Of a stretch of 64,000 bases of DNA, positions 17,653-27,005 are shown piece after piece. Numbering within the stretch: the first letter of the stretch is position 1; the number at the start of each line of letters is the position of its first letter. The notes under the pieces were generated by a model. The model did not search any database. It worked only from the letters and a program-made list of their open reading frames with translations, and had not been told where the DNA came from. The position numbers and the translations under genes are program-made. The DNA lies in contig JBNKOE010000022.1 in assembly GCA_050294475.1 (NCBI GenBank), forward strand, positions 1-64,000, in the 5' to 3' direction. Source of the stretch: Thalassobellus sp050294475. Its GTDB lineage: Bacteria > Bacteroidota > Bacteroidia > Flavobacteriales > Flavobacteriaceae.

Positions 17653-17806
17653 ATTAGATGTTTTTTTAGCTTACGTACAACGTGTTTATAAGATTAGTTG
17701 TTTGTTTAAGCACCTAATTTAGCAAATAAAACCGAATATGAAATCCACAAGGATTTTCGTAAGTAGGCTTGCACTAGCTATTAATTTACGGTGTTACCTG
17801 TAGTTT

Positions 17807-19192
17807 TTATTCCTTTGTTTTTGTTAAAGTAACAATTAAAGCTCCCAATGAAAGAGCACCAATTATAGCCTCAATAGACACCAATAATTTAGCAAAGCCT
17901 GTATTCGGATATATATCACTAAATCCTAAAGTCACAAAAGTTACTACACTACTATATAGACTATAAATTATTTTTTCTGCCCAATTCAAAGTAGAATAGA
18001 TTTCTTTGGGTATTAGTTGATTAGAAATCGAAGAATAAATAATACTAAATAGTAGAATAATTGAAAATGTGAAAATTATAATTTTTTTAGGCTCTCTTCC
18101 ATAACCCCAAAAATATTTATCTATAAACCAACTTACTTTATTCCAAAATCCTTTTGCTTCCTTTCTCTTAAAATCTAATTCTGAAATTTTGAATTTATTA
18201 GCCTCTTTATAATTCCCAATTTCTGTATGCGCTTTATATAGATTCCGATAAGTTCTGTCAAAATTCGGTGAATGCTTTAGGTTCTTATACCAAATTCCAA
18301 TATTTTCTGGTTCACTATTTTCAAATATAGGAGTAAAATTACCACCCCAAATTCTTGAGTTTTTTATCCGCGAATCTTTTATTCTTCCTGTCGTTATGGA
18401 ATTAATGAATTTCCAATTACTTATATCCGAGTTTGTAATATTCAAATTTCTAACACTCGAATTATTAAAAGTAAAGAAATGAGTATGAAGATGTTTACAA
18501 ATAAAGTTGTCACAAGTACAAAAAATGAATTCAACAGTACTATTGTTAATTATTTCGTCGTTTAATTTTAGACCGCTAATGTTAGCAAATTCAATTTTTT
18601 TTTGTCGTAACATTTGGCCTAAAGCATTAACAGGAGGTTCTATTCTTCCCATTTTGATTAATCTTAAGTCATAATTATAATATACCTCTTCATTTTCGTA
18701 TGCTTGATAATACTTATCGACTCTTATCTCATAACCATCAACTTTGTTTAATTCACACCACTCAAAATAACTTTGGAAATTGCGAACATATTCATACTTT
18801 ACTTCATTTTCATTGTGTAGTGATTTCTTATCGTAACTATACCAAACTTGATGTTTCGTTTTTCCTTTATATGTAACTTTTACTAAATGAAAAATATGGT
18901 CTTTTTTAATTTGTGTGTATTTAAACTTTAAGAATTCACTTATGTAACCATCCATTAATATTTCGTCAGTCAATTCAAAGGTTTTCATCCATTCTTTGAA
19001 TCTCGGTAATCTTCTTTTGAAGTTTTCTAATATTCTCGGATAGTCGTGTTTTTTTCTCCATTCGTCAAAAACGTATTGTGGTAATAACCATAAGTCTAAA
19101 GCTGATAACTCTTTAGTGTCAATGATTTTTTCAAGCACTTCCTCTTCAGTTATGCCTATATTTTCTTGGTAAATTTTATTGACTATGCTCAT
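17807..19192 (-). CDS. Pentapeptide-like repeat protein with C-terminal two-helix ion channel domain
   Basis: This 461-aa protein has three visible parts. The N-terminal soluble part (1-200) is unknown. The middle (about 215-300) is rich in N/S/I repeats such as NSSVRNLNITNSDISNWKFI, a pentapeptide-like right-handed helix. The C-terminal channel domain has a membrane helix near 372-393, a pore loop SVVTFVTLGFSDIYP (TLGFSD replaces the potassium filter TVGYG), and a last helix near 437-456. It lies 20 bp downstream of the Abi-alpha-like gene, in the same direction. By analogy with membrane-acting abortive systems, it could be an effector; this is inference. Confidence 0.7.
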   Translation of the reverse strand: MSIVNKIYQENIGITEEEVLEKIIDTKELSALDLWLLPQYVFDEWRKKHDYPRILENFKRRLPRFKEWMKTFELTDEILMDGYISEFLKFKYTQIKKDHIFHLVKVTYKGKTKHQVWYSYDKKSLHNENEVKYEYVRNFQSYFEWCELNKVDGYEIRVDKYYQAYENEEVYYNYDLRLIKMGRIEPPVNALGQMLRQKKIEFANISGLKLNDEIINNSTVEFIFCTCDNFICKHLHTHFFTFNNSSVRNLNITNSDISNWKFINSITTGRIKDSRIKNSRIWGGNFTPIFENSEPENIGIWYKNLKHSPNFDRTYRNLYKAHTEIGNYKEANKFKISELDFKRKEAKGFWNKVSWFIDKYFWGYGREPKKIIIFTFSIILLFSIIYSSISNQLIPKEIYSTLNWAEKIIYSLYSSVVTFVTLGFSDIYPNTGFAKLLVSIEAIIGALSLGALIVTLTKTKE

Positions 19193-19212
19193 TCTTCAAA
19201 TTGCATTGTTAT

Positions 19213-20010
19213 TTACAGTTTTTTCTTTGTAATTTTTGATTTGGGTACTCTTAAATAATTTCCAGTCAATTCAATTCCACCAAGATTTGGTAAATCACAA
19301 TCAGACTTTAATATTTGATCAACTAACAAATCTGATTGACCAATTGCCCATAAAAATAATTCAGCCCCGAATGCAGACGGTCTAATTCGAATTCCAGGGC
19401 TGCTTGTGCCATTATCATCAATTCTTAGACCTTTATAACCATAAGTAAAGGATTCTATTACATTCTCTTTTCTAAGTCCATAGAGGATGTGTTGCAGTAT
19501 TGTTCGTGGATTCTCTTTTTCAGAGAAATCCATTAGGTTCTTATAGTCCTCCATATATATAAATATTTGCATCTCTGGTCGGTCATCTTCTCTTGTTAAT
19601 GAAAGTCCACAATCTAAATACAGTTTCCGTACAATTTGGTATACTGCATAGTGCATTCTAATCTGATAGTTGGATAATTGAGAAATAGTTTTTAATAAAA
19701 TAGCGCCTCTATCATCTCTTGGTATTTGAGAACGTGAAGATGCAAGCACACCTCCATAGTATTTTTTTGTTAAAGTATCATCACAAAAAGTTCCCTCATT
19801 TATAACTTCTTTTAGGACTTTTGGTGATACTGAGCCTTTTTCATTTATTTTGTTGCCTAAAATATCTTCAGCATTCTTGAAAATGTCATTCGCATTTTCA
19901 AGTCTTTTTTTTGTCCAATGTTGAAGTTTGTTTCCTAAATATTCGGCTGTTGGTCCAAATATTTTTAGGACTAGTTTAGATATTCCTAAATCAATGTCTG
20001 GTAATTCCAT
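19213..20010 (-). CDS. Abi-alpha-like (DUF4393) protein
   Basis: The 265-aa protein begins with PTAEYLGNKLQHWTKKRLENANDIFKNAEDIL and continues with SPKVLKEVINEGTFCDDTLTKKYYGGVLASS. It also has LKTISQLSNYQIRMHYAVY. This order (GD/N-L helix, then a helical stretch ending in W/YGGLLAS, then a last domain with LTxxG) is that of the abortive-infection Abi-alpha family. It is the first gene of a two-gene unit with the channel-like protein. A role in phage defence is inferred from the family and the position in the element. Confidence 0.65.
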   Translation of the reverse strand: MELPDIDLGISKLVLKIFGPTAEYLGNKLQHWTKKRLENANDIFKNAEDILGNKINEKGSVSPKVLKEVINEGTFCDDTLTKKYYGGVLASSRSQIPRDDRGAILLKTISQLSNYQIRMHYAVYQIVRKLYLDCGLSLTREDDRPEMQIFIYMEDYKNLMDFSEKENPRTILQHILYGLRKENVIESFTYGYKGLRIDDNGTSSPGIRIRPSAFGAELFLWAIGQSDLLVDQILKSDCDLPNLGGIELTGNYLRVPKSKITKKKL

Positions 20011-20488
20011 GAGTTAATTTTTAGAATTGTAAATAACAATTGAATATAGACAATGGTCTATGTTCAGATTATATCACTAAGGTAATAAATCTTACATTTT
20101 TTAGCTGTGTTTCGTTTAAATAATAGTTTGCATATGTTTTAACACATTATTCTAATAATTGGTTTTTAAGTGTTTTTAATCCTTAATATTTCAGGCGATT
20201 CTTTGTTTTCCTTGTTAATAACTCAAAATATACTTCAAAATGGTCATTTTATGTCCATTAAGATTGATTCCATTTGACACCATAAAAAACCAAAGAAAAT
20301 AATACGTTAAAATATTTTATAAAACTTGAGTCAAACTGATTTAATTCATTGTTTATCAAATATTTGTGAATAAATATTTGGGGTTCTTTCTTCTTTTACT
20401 AGCTCTGTTTTATACTTTTATTTCCATACTCCCATAAGGGAAAACAAAAGTGCTTTTGTTCATTTTATAAATCTAAAAAACGATAAAA
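20011..20488. other. 478-bp intergenic region with palindrome AACAAAAGTGCTTTTGTT
   Basis: No gene is seen. It separates the minus-strand Abi pair from the plus-strand mobilisation module and must hold both promoters. A perfect 18-bp palindrome at 20443-20460 lies 28 bp before the HTH gene and may be its operator. The region is very AT-rich, so a replication origin for the excised circle is possible but not shown. Confidence 0.5.
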
Positions 20489-20779
20489 ATGGACACTTTA
20501 TTAATACTGGAACGATTGGATCGTTTGGAAAAACTACTGATAGGCAGCAAAGAGGTCTTGACCTTCGAAGAAGCCTGTGATTATACAGGTATATCCAGAA
20601 GTTATCTTTACAAACTGACCGCTTCGGGGAAAATTCCACATTCCAAACCCAACGGAAAAATGCTCTTTTTCGAAAAAAAGAAACTTGTGAATTGGCTGCT
20701 CCAGAACAAGCGTAAATCGCAACAGGATATTGAATCCGAAGCCTTGGCCTATACCATGCGCCATAAAAACCATCGGTAA
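20489..20779 (+). CDS. Excisionase-like helix-turn-helix protein
   Basis: The 96-aa protein has a MerR/Xis-type HTH, VLTFEEACDYTGISRSYLYKLTASGKIPHSKPNGKMLFF, residues 23-60. This is the usual 'helix-turn-helix domain' protein at the start of Bacteroidota mobilisation modules. It probably controls excision or the downstream helicase/primase genes. From here to 24480 the DNA is visibly richer in G and C than the flanking cargo. Confidence 0.85.
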   Translation: MDTLLILERLDRLEKLLIGSKEVLTFEEACDYTGISRSYLYKLTASGKIPHSKPNGKMLFFEKKKLVNWLLQNKRKSQQDIESEALAYTMRHKNHR

Positions 20780-20840
20780 CACTTTCATATAACTACATAT
20801 TAATGACACCTTAATAAAATTAGGTGCTAAAACAATTCTT

Positions 20841-22046
20841 ATGAAACAAATACCTTATATACGTGTAGGCACATCGTATTATAAAAGGGTTAAAGCCCCG
20901 ACCATTGCAGGCCATTTTAACGAAATCTTGGTGCATTGGAACATGGAGACCATCAAGCAAGACCATGGTAAAGATCATTTAAGTAAAATCTCTAAGTATG
21001 ATGGCTTCACCTGTATTCCTAGCCATTTGGATTTTAAACAGGAATATCTGGGCTTTTACAATATTTATTCTCCTTTGGGTAAAATACCCAAAGAAGGGGA
21101 CACGTCATTGTCTCTGAAATTCGTCAGGCACATTTTTGGAAAACACTACGAACTGGGTTTGGACTATTTACAGTTGTTATATCTCAAACCCATCCAGGTA
21201 CTGCCCATTCTATGTTTGGTTTCCAAAGAACGCTCCACAGGGAAAAGCACCTTTTTAAAATGGCTCAAGGAGATCTTTGATAATAATCTGACCTATTTAA
21301 CTAATGACAGTTTCAGCAGTCAGTTCAATGCCGATTGGGCAAACAAGCTATTGATATGTATTGACGAAGTGCTTTTCAATAAGGAAGAACTCACAGAGCG
21401 TATTAAATATCTAAGTACAACCAACATCAATAAGCTGGAAGCCAAGGGTAAGGATAAACGAGAAGTGGAATTCTTTGGAAAGTTTATACTGTGCAGCAAC
21501 AATGAAGAGAGCTTTATAAAGATTGATGCCAACGAGACCCGCTTCTGGGTGATAAAGGTTCCAACATTGGAAAAAGAGAACACAAACTTTCTGGAAGACC
21601 TCGTTAAAGAAATCCCTGCCTTTATGTATTATTTGGCAAACAGAACCTTGCACTCCAAACATTTGACCCGGATGTGGTTTTCAGCAAATCAAATAAAGAC
21701 CAGGGCATTAATGAAGTTAGTGCAGAATAACCGTAACCGAGTAGAGAAGGAACTGGCAAGTATTCTGTTGAGTGTCATAGAACGATTTGATCTTGAAGAG
21801 GTGCACCTATGTCCAATGGATGCTTTATTGGCACTCAACAGGACGCGGGTAAAAACGGACTTGACACAACTCAGGCATTTACTGAAAAAGGATTGGAAGC
21901 TGGAGAACCAGAAAAATTCGAACAGCTATGAAAAGTTTGAGATTTGGGGCAATGGGGATATCAATTTTCTCAATACAAAGGGACGCTATTTTACTGTGCA
22001 AAAAACATTTTTAACCCAAAATTTTGATGATATGATGACAGAGTGA
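20841..22046 (+). CDS. Helicase/primase-type protein (DUF5906-like, SF3 helicase)
   Basis: The 401-aa protein has a P-loop SKERSTGKSTFLKWL, a Walker B LLICIDEVLF and a sensor region KFILCSNNEESF, followed by a C-terminal winged-helix-like part. This matches the D5/SF3-type replicative helicases found in integrative elements. It probably unwinds the excised element for replication. It is the second gene of the mobilisation module, before the toprim gene. Confidence 0.8.
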   Translation: MKQIPYIRVGTSYYKRVKAPTIAGHFNEILVHWNMETIKQDHGKDHLSKISKYDGFTCIPSHLDFKQEYLGFYNIYSPLGKIPKEGDTSLSLKFVRHIFGKHYELGLDYLQLLYLKPIQVLPILCLVSKERSTGKSTFLKWLKEIFDNNLTYLTNDSFSSQFNADWANKLLICIDEVLFNKEELTERIKYLSTTNINKLEAKGKDKREVEFFGKFILCSNNEESFIKIDANETRFWVIKVPTLEKENTNFLEDLVKEIPAFMYYLANRTLHSKHLTRMWFSANQIKTRALMKLVQNNRNRVEKELASILLSVIERFDLEEVHLCPMDALLALNRTRVKTDLTQLRHLLKKDWKLENQKNSNSYEKFEIWGNGDINFLNTKGRYFTVQKTFLTQNFDDMMTE

Positions 22047-22254
22047 AGAAACTGCTGAATTCATTGGGGTTAAGGCCGTCATCATTTATTCATCATTTTG
22101 TCATCAAAAAAAATAATGATGACAGGATAGTGCTATTAAAAACCAAGAATGATGAAACGATGAAAAATTGATGACTGAGCAAAGTTACTGTTTATAAGGC
22201 TTTACAAGTGAAATCATCAAAATATCAAAAAAACACCTAAAAACACATTGGCTT

Positions 22255-23124
22255 ATGAAAAGAAAAATAAATTGTGAAACAGCCCGTAATTTTTCAGTGT
22301 TAAAGGCACTGGAAAAATTAGGGCATTTTCCCAATCGAACAACGGAAAAAGAAGCTTGGTTTCTGAGTCCTTTCAGGTCAGAAACCCAAGCCTCTTTTAA
22401 AGTATCTAAAACTAAGAACAGATGGTTCGACCATGGCGAGGGCGTAGGGGGTAACGTGATAGATTTGGTATGCAGGATTTTAAAATGTACCATAAAGGAA
22501 GCTTTAGAATTCTTGAATGATGGGACAGCGATTAGCCCATTTAAGCATCAACCAATTTTCAATAATAAAGAAACAAAAATTGACATTGTAAATGTAAAGG
22601 ATATCACACACACTGCTTTAATCCAATATTTAAACTTCAGGGGTATTCCATTAATGACCGCCAGGATCTATTGTAAAGAGGTTTGGTACAGGTATAAGGA
22701 CACCCGATTTTTCGCCATTGGTTTAAGGAATGCTAAAAATGGTTGGGAACTGCGTAACAAGCTATTCAAAAACAGTAGCAGCCCCAAATTCTATACCTAT
22801 ATCCAAAACAACAACAAGCAATTAATTATGTTGGAAGGTATGTTTGATCTGTTAACGTTGGCCACTTTAAATGAAAGCCTGTTAAAAGCTTCGGATATCC
22901 TTGTTTTAAATTCCATTGCATTTATAAGGTCTGCTGAAGATTATATAGAGAGATATGTATCAGTCCATCTCTATTTAGATAATGATAAAGCTGGAGAGCG
23001 AGCTACAGAGTATTTGACTAAAAAGCACAAAAACGTCATTGACAAAAGAAAGAACTATAAAAACTATAAAAACTATAAAGATTTAAATGATTTGATATGC
23101 CATGAAAAAGGAAAACAAATATGA
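22255..23124 (+). CDS. Toprim-domain DNA primase-like protein
   Basis: The 289-aa protein has a CHC2-zinc-finger-like N-terminus with degenerate cysteines (FSVLKALEKLGHFPNRTTEKEAWFLSPF, WFDHGEGVGGNVIDLV). A toprim domain follows, with LIMLEGMFDLLTL (Glu) and VHLYLDNDKAGERATEYL (DxD). It is expected to prime replication of the element with the helicase upstream. A Lys/Asn/Tyr repeat (KNYKNYKNYKD, from a 12-bp repeat in the DNA near 23053) lies near the C-terminus. The end overlaps the MobC-like gene by 23 bp. Confidence 0.85.
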   Translation: MKRKINCETARNFSVLKALEKLGHFPNRTTEKEAWFLSPFRSETQASFKVSKTKNRWFDHGEGVGGNVIDLVCRILKCTIKEALEFLNDGTAISPFKHQPIFNNKETKIDIVNVKDITHTALIQYLNFRGIPLMTARIYCKEVWYRYKDTRFFAIGLRNAKNGWELRNKLFKNSSSPKFYTYIQNNNKQLIMLEGMFDLLTLATLNESLLKASDILVLNSIAFIRSAEDYIERYVSVHLYLDNDKAGERATEYLTKKHKNVIDKRKNYKNYKNYKDLNDLICHEKGKQI

Positions 23125-23620
23125 TTTTAAATCCTTGGATGAACAGAAGCGGACGATCAAGATTCCTACCGATGTACTTAACAGTTCGGATTGCATAGAC
23201 TTGGATCTGGAAAGGAATTCCTCGGAAAAGGAAAAGGTGTTAGGTAGGAATTCGAGATGTGTGTCTGTGGACACATTCTCGTTTGCTCCCGAAGGTCGCA
23301 AAGAAAAAAAAAGAGTGTTTAAGGGGAAGGGGGATCTGGTTAAGTTTCGATGTTCCATCTACGAAAAGAAACTTCTGAAAATAAAGGCAAAGCGTAGCGG
23401 ATTGACCTTAAGCGAATATATACGACGTAGCTTATTTGAAATGGAAATCACGGAACGTTTTACAGAGGAACATATTGAGCTCTATAAAATGCTTATCAAG
23501 TACCATAATAATTTTAAGTCCATTGGAAACATGTTCAAAAAACGAAATCCCAAGCTTATGCAAACAGTATATGATTTGGCAGATGAAATCAAAGGACATC
23601 TTAAAAGATTCCAACAATGA
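23102..23620 (+). CDS. MobC-like relaxosome accessory protein
   Basis: The 172-aa protein has a ribbon-helix-helix-like segment, VKFRCSIYEKKLLKIKAKRSGLTLSEYIRRSLFEM (about residues 79-113). This is the pattern of MobC/BmgA-type DNA-binding proteins that open the origin of transfer for the relaxase. It overlaps the relaxase gene by 4 bp (ATGA). The first 75 residues are variable and charged. Confidence 0.85.
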   Translation: MKKENKYDFKSLDEQKRTIKIPTDVLNSSDCIDLDLERNSSEKEKVLGRNSRCVSVDTFSFAPEGRKEKKRVFKGKGDLVKFRCSIYEKKLLKIKAKRSGLTLSEYIRRSLFEMEITERFTEEHIELYKMLIKYHNNFKSIGNMFKKRNPKLMQTVYDLADEIKGHLKRFQQ

Positions 23621-24480
23621 TCGGTAAAGGGAAAAGCATATCGCATACCAGAGCTTCGATGTCCTATGGGTGGAACCAGGAAAAGGATGCAGAAATTGTA
23701 TTAAAGGAATTTCTGCACGGGGATTCACCTGCAGAAATCACCAAAGAGTTCAAAATGCTCCAGGACCAAAACCATAACTGCACAAAAAACACTCTGTCCT
23801 TTGTTATCAGTCCAACCATAGAAGATGGCAGGCGATTGGAAAAGAAAGAGCTCCAAGCCATCACCAAACGTTTTATGTATGAAATGAAACTGGGAGAACG
23901 TCAGGCCATAGCCTTTGTACACCAGGACAAAGAGCATAAGCATATTCATTTATATGTCAACCGTATTGATTTTAGGGGCGTGGCCTATAATGATAGCTTC
24001 ATAGGTAAGCGAAGCCAATTGGCGACAGAAAAAATAGCGGAACATATGGGATTGACTACCGTTAAGCAAATCCAATTTGAAAAGGAATTCAATCTTAGGG
24101 AAATACGAACAGAGATCAAGCGAAGGCATGATCTGACCATGAAACAGTTCAAGCCTAAATCCTTTGATGCCTATATAAAAGCCATGGAAGCCAATGGGAT
24201 CAAGGTCATTCCAACAATAAACAAGCAAAACAAATTACAGGGATTTCGGTTTGAGTTTGATGGGCATAATCTTAAAGGGAGTGAGGTACATCGCAATATG
24301 TCAATGGGAAATATAGGAAAAGATATGTCCGGGATTCATGGGAAAAGTATTTTAAAGGACAACAATGCAAGTATCAAACTGGCAGGGAAAGTGGTTGACC
24401 TGACGCCAAATTTAGCCTTAAAAATCACCAAGTTCATTATTAAAAGAGCCATCGATAAAGGGATGGACATAGGATATTAA
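23617..24480 (+). CDS. Relaxase / mobilisation nuclease (MobB type)
   Basis: The 287-aa relaxase domain protein has the N-terminal MIGKGKSISHTRASMSYGW and the HUH motif in FVHQDKEHKHIHLYVNRID (metal-binding His-x-His). It nicks oriT and leads the strand in transfer. The size fits the compact Bacteroidota mobilisation relaxases without a helicase domain. The catalytic Tyr is not certain from reading; Tyr in MSYGW is a candidate. oriT would be expected near this gene pair. Confidence 0.9.
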   Translation: MIGKGKSISHTRASMSYGWNQEKDAEIVLKEFLHGDSPAEITKEFKMLQDQNHNCTKNTLSFVISPTIEDGRRLEKKELQAITKRFMYEMKLGERQAIAFVHQDKEHKHIHLYVNRIDFRGVAYNDSFIGKRSQLATEKIAEHMGLTTVKQIQFEKEFNLREIRTEIKRRHDLTMKQFKPKSFDAYIKAMEANGIKVIPTINKQNKLQGFRFEFDGHNLKGSEVHRNMSMGNIGKDMSGIHGKSILKDNNASIKLAGKVVDLTPNLALKITKFIIKRAIDKGMDIGY

Positions 24481-24496
24481 ATTAAACATAACAATC

Positions 24497-24811
24497 ATGA
24501 CAAAACTTGAAGAACTAACGACCTTAATGGTCAATGAAATAAATGATTTTAAGAATAGTGTCGAAAACCTAGAGAAAATCAATGATCAATTAAAGGACAC
24601 CAAAATCAAAATGGATTTATTGGAATATAAAACCATGATTTATTCACACCAAAAAGAAATGAAATCTTGCTTAGATTCCATTGAACGCTTTGAAAATCGG
24701 TTTAACTATAAATTAGAACAAGCTAAAATCTATCCTAATTGGGCGATATCGGTTTTTATAGTTTGTATTGTAATTACTGTAGTGCTAGTCTCCTATATGT
24801 TTCTGAATTAA
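24497..24811 (+). CDS. Small coiled-coil, tail-anchored membrane protein of the mobilisation module
   Basis: The 104-aa protein is charged and helical with heptad-like spacing for residues 1-78 (LEELTTLMVNEINDFKNSVENLEK). It ends in one membrane helix (WAISVFIVCIVITVVLVSYMFLN). It lies 16 bp after the relaxase gene. Such tail-anchored coiled-coil proteins often follow Bacteroidota relaxases; their role is not known to me. Confidence 0.65.
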   Translation: MTKLEELTTLMVNEINDFKNSVENLEKINDQLKDTKIKMDLLEYKTMIYSHQKEMKSCLDSIERFENRFNYKLEQAKIYPNWAISVFIVCIVITVVLVSYMFLN

Positions 24812-25052
24812 TATATTTCCGAAAGAAATTTCAGTAAATCACCTAAAAATTCATATTCTTTTTTAACTTTAATGTCTCCCTAAAAATTGATTGATAATAG
24901 CGACTCTTTTGAGCCATCTTACTTGTTATTATTATTTGAAAATATAAGAATCTTTAGTAATTGAGTGAAATCTAAAATAAGCAAAGTGGTTTGTCAGCAT
25001 TGTTGGTTGACATTTTTGGTTATTAAAATTAAGAAGAAAAGCAAAAACAAAT

Positions 25053-27002
25053 ATGAAAGTATTATCTAAATCAAGATTTAAACTAGGGCTAGAATGTCCA
25101 AATAAACTTTATTACACTGGTAAAGACGAATATGCAAATTCTAAAAAGGAAGATTCGTTTTTAGAAGCATTAGCCCAAGGAGGTTTTCAAGTGGAAGAAT
25201 TGGCAAGAATGCATTATCCAAATGGGATATTAATAGAAGGAAATGATTGGGATTACAAACTTTTGTGGGATCAAACACAAGAACTATTAAAACAAGAAAA
25301 TGTCATTATTTATGAAGCAGCCTTTTTGATAAATGATTTATTTATTAGAACAGATGTTCTTGTAAAACAAGGAGATAATATTGAATTAATAGAAGTTAAA
25401 GCAAAATCATTCACTCCAGATGATGAGTATCTTTTTATAGGAAAAAGAGGAGGCATGGTAAGTGATTGGAAGCCTTACCTTTTTGATATTGCATTCCAGA
25501 AATATGTTATACAGTTATGTTTCCCTGAATGGAAAATACAATCTTATATAATGATGGCTGATAAGTCTAAGAAAGCGAGTATAAATGGATTGAACCAACT
25601 TTTTAGAATTAGCAGTAGAGGGGAAAATAGAACGGGTATTTTGAAAAAAGTAAGTACTATTGAAGAAACGGGTAATCCGGTTTTAGGAAGAAAAAATGTT
25701 ACTCAAATTGTTGCAGATATTGAGGCAAACAAATTCAAATATCACGATAGTCTGACATTTATAGATTCCATCAATCAATTTAAAGAGTTTTATAAAAAAG
25801 ATGAATATGCAAACTGGAAGACTTCTTTTGGAGTCTGCAAGTCTTGTGAATTCAAAAGTGAAAATAATGAGTTAAAATCAGGATTTAAAGAATGTTTTAT
25901 TAAACAGCATGGCTGGACAGAAAGTGATTTTACAAAGCCTAATATTTTTGATATTTATTTCTTTACTAGAGGGAATAAACTATTTGAAGAAGGAGTCTAT
26001 TTTAAAAATGAACTTACAGAGGATAATATAGGATTGAAAATTGAAGCAGAGAAATTAACAACATCACATAGGCAATGGCTTCAAATAGAAAAAGAAGTTA
26101 AAAATGATAATGAATTATATGTTGATGTTGAAGGGTTAAAAGAGGAAATGGATAAATGGGTATTTCCTTTACATTTCATAGATTTTGAAACAAGTGCTGT
26201 TGCATTGCCTTTTAATAAAGGGCTAAAACCTTATGAGCAAATAGCGTTTCAGTTTTCTCATCACATCTATCATGAAAGCGGTAAAATAGAACATGCTAAT
26301 GAGTATATCAATAATAAAGCAGGAGTATTTCCAAATTTTGAATTTTTACGAGCTTTAAAAGAGGCTTTAGAGAAAGATAATGGAACTATCTTTAGGTATT
26401 CAAATCATGAGAATACAATTCTTAATGCGATCTATATTCAATTACTAGGTTCAGATGAAGAAGATAAAGAAGGATTAATGAAGTTTATACAAAGTATATC
26501 CCACTCTAAAAAGGAGAGTGCTATTAAATGGAAAGGAAATCGAGATATGGTAGATTTATGGGATGTTGAAAAGAGATATTATTATAACCCTTTAACCAAA
26601 GGTTCTAATTCAATAAAGGAAGTTTTACCAGCTTCATTAAATTCAAGTAAATATCTTCAAGAAAAATATTCAAGGCCTCTTAATCAAATAAACGTATCTA
26701 GTAAAAATTTCCCCGAAAATCATGTTTGGTTAGAAATTGAAAATGATATTGTAAAAAGTCCATATAAAATGCTACCATCCTTGTTTGACGGTTGGAGTGA
26801 AGAAGAAATAGAAAATACTTTGTCTGAAATAGAAGATATCGCCAATGGTGGGGCGGCTTTAACTGCTTACGGTAAATTACAATATACAGATATGGACCAA
26901 TCCGAAATTGATGAGTTAACTAGTGCGTTGCTGAAATATTGTGAGTTAGATACTTTAGCAATGGTTATGATATATGAGCATTTTAAAGAATTAATACAGT
27001 AA
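25053..27002 (+). CDS. DUF2779 protein: Fe-S PD-(D/E)XK nuclease joined to a DEDD exonuclease-like domain
   Basis: The 649-aa protein starts with a Cas4/AddB-like nuclease: Cys15 in SRFKLGLECPNKLYY, active site Asp101 and Glu114-x-Lys116 in DVLVKQGDNIELIEVKAKS, then Cys262, Cys265 and Cys281, the spacing of a 4Fe-4S holder. The second half is an RNase H-like exonuclease: Asp377 and Glu379 in FIDFET, a His/Asn-rich SNHENT, and a late Asp in YCELDTLAMV. This is the DUF2779 layout. It would process DNA or RNA ends. The WYL regulator gene starts 3 bp after its stop, so the two are one operon. Confidence 0.75.
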   Translation: MKVLSKSRFKLGLECPNKLYYTGKDEYANSKKEDSFLEALAQGGFQVEELARMHYPNGILIEGNDWDYKLLWDQTQELLKQENVIIYEAAFLINDLFIRTDVLVKQGDNIELIEVKAKSFTPDDEYLFIGKRGGMVSDWKPYLFDIAFQKYVIQLCFPEWKIQSYIMMADKSKKASINGLNQLFRISSRGENRTGILKKVSTIEETGNPVLGRKNVTQIVADIEANKFKYHDSLTFIDSINQFKEFYKKDEYANWKTSFGVCKSCEFKSENNELKSGFKECFIKQHGWTESDFTKPNIFDIYFFTRGNKLFEEGVYFKNELTEDNIGLKIEAEKLTTSHRQWLQIEKEVKNDNELYVDVEGLKEEMDKWVFPLHFIDFETSAVALPFNKGLKPYEQIAFQFSHHIYHESGKIEHANEYINNKAGVFPNFEFLRALKEALEKDNGTIFRYSNHENTILNAIYIQLLGSDEEDKEGLMKFIQSISHSKKESAIKWKGNRDMVDLWDVEKRYYYNPLTKGSNSIKEVLPASLNSSKYLQEKYSRPLNQINVSSKNFPENHVWLEIENDIVKSPYKMLPSLFDGWSEEEIENTLSEIEDIANGGAALTAYGKLQYTDMDQSEIDELTSALLKYCELDTLAMVMIYEHFKELIQ

Positions 27003-27005
27003 TTT

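Noticed and set aside
23053..23090. Short tandem repeat AAAAACTATAAA in the toprim gene as a mobile or regulatory repeat
   Set aside because: It is a 12-bp in-frame repeat coding KNYKNY in a Lys/Asn-rich tail. It is most likely simple slippage in coding DNA.
23432..23949. Several open frames on the minus strand and in a third frame in the MobC/relaxase genes
   Set aside because: They are shadows of the MobC-like and relaxase genes, which show clear domains in the chosen frames.
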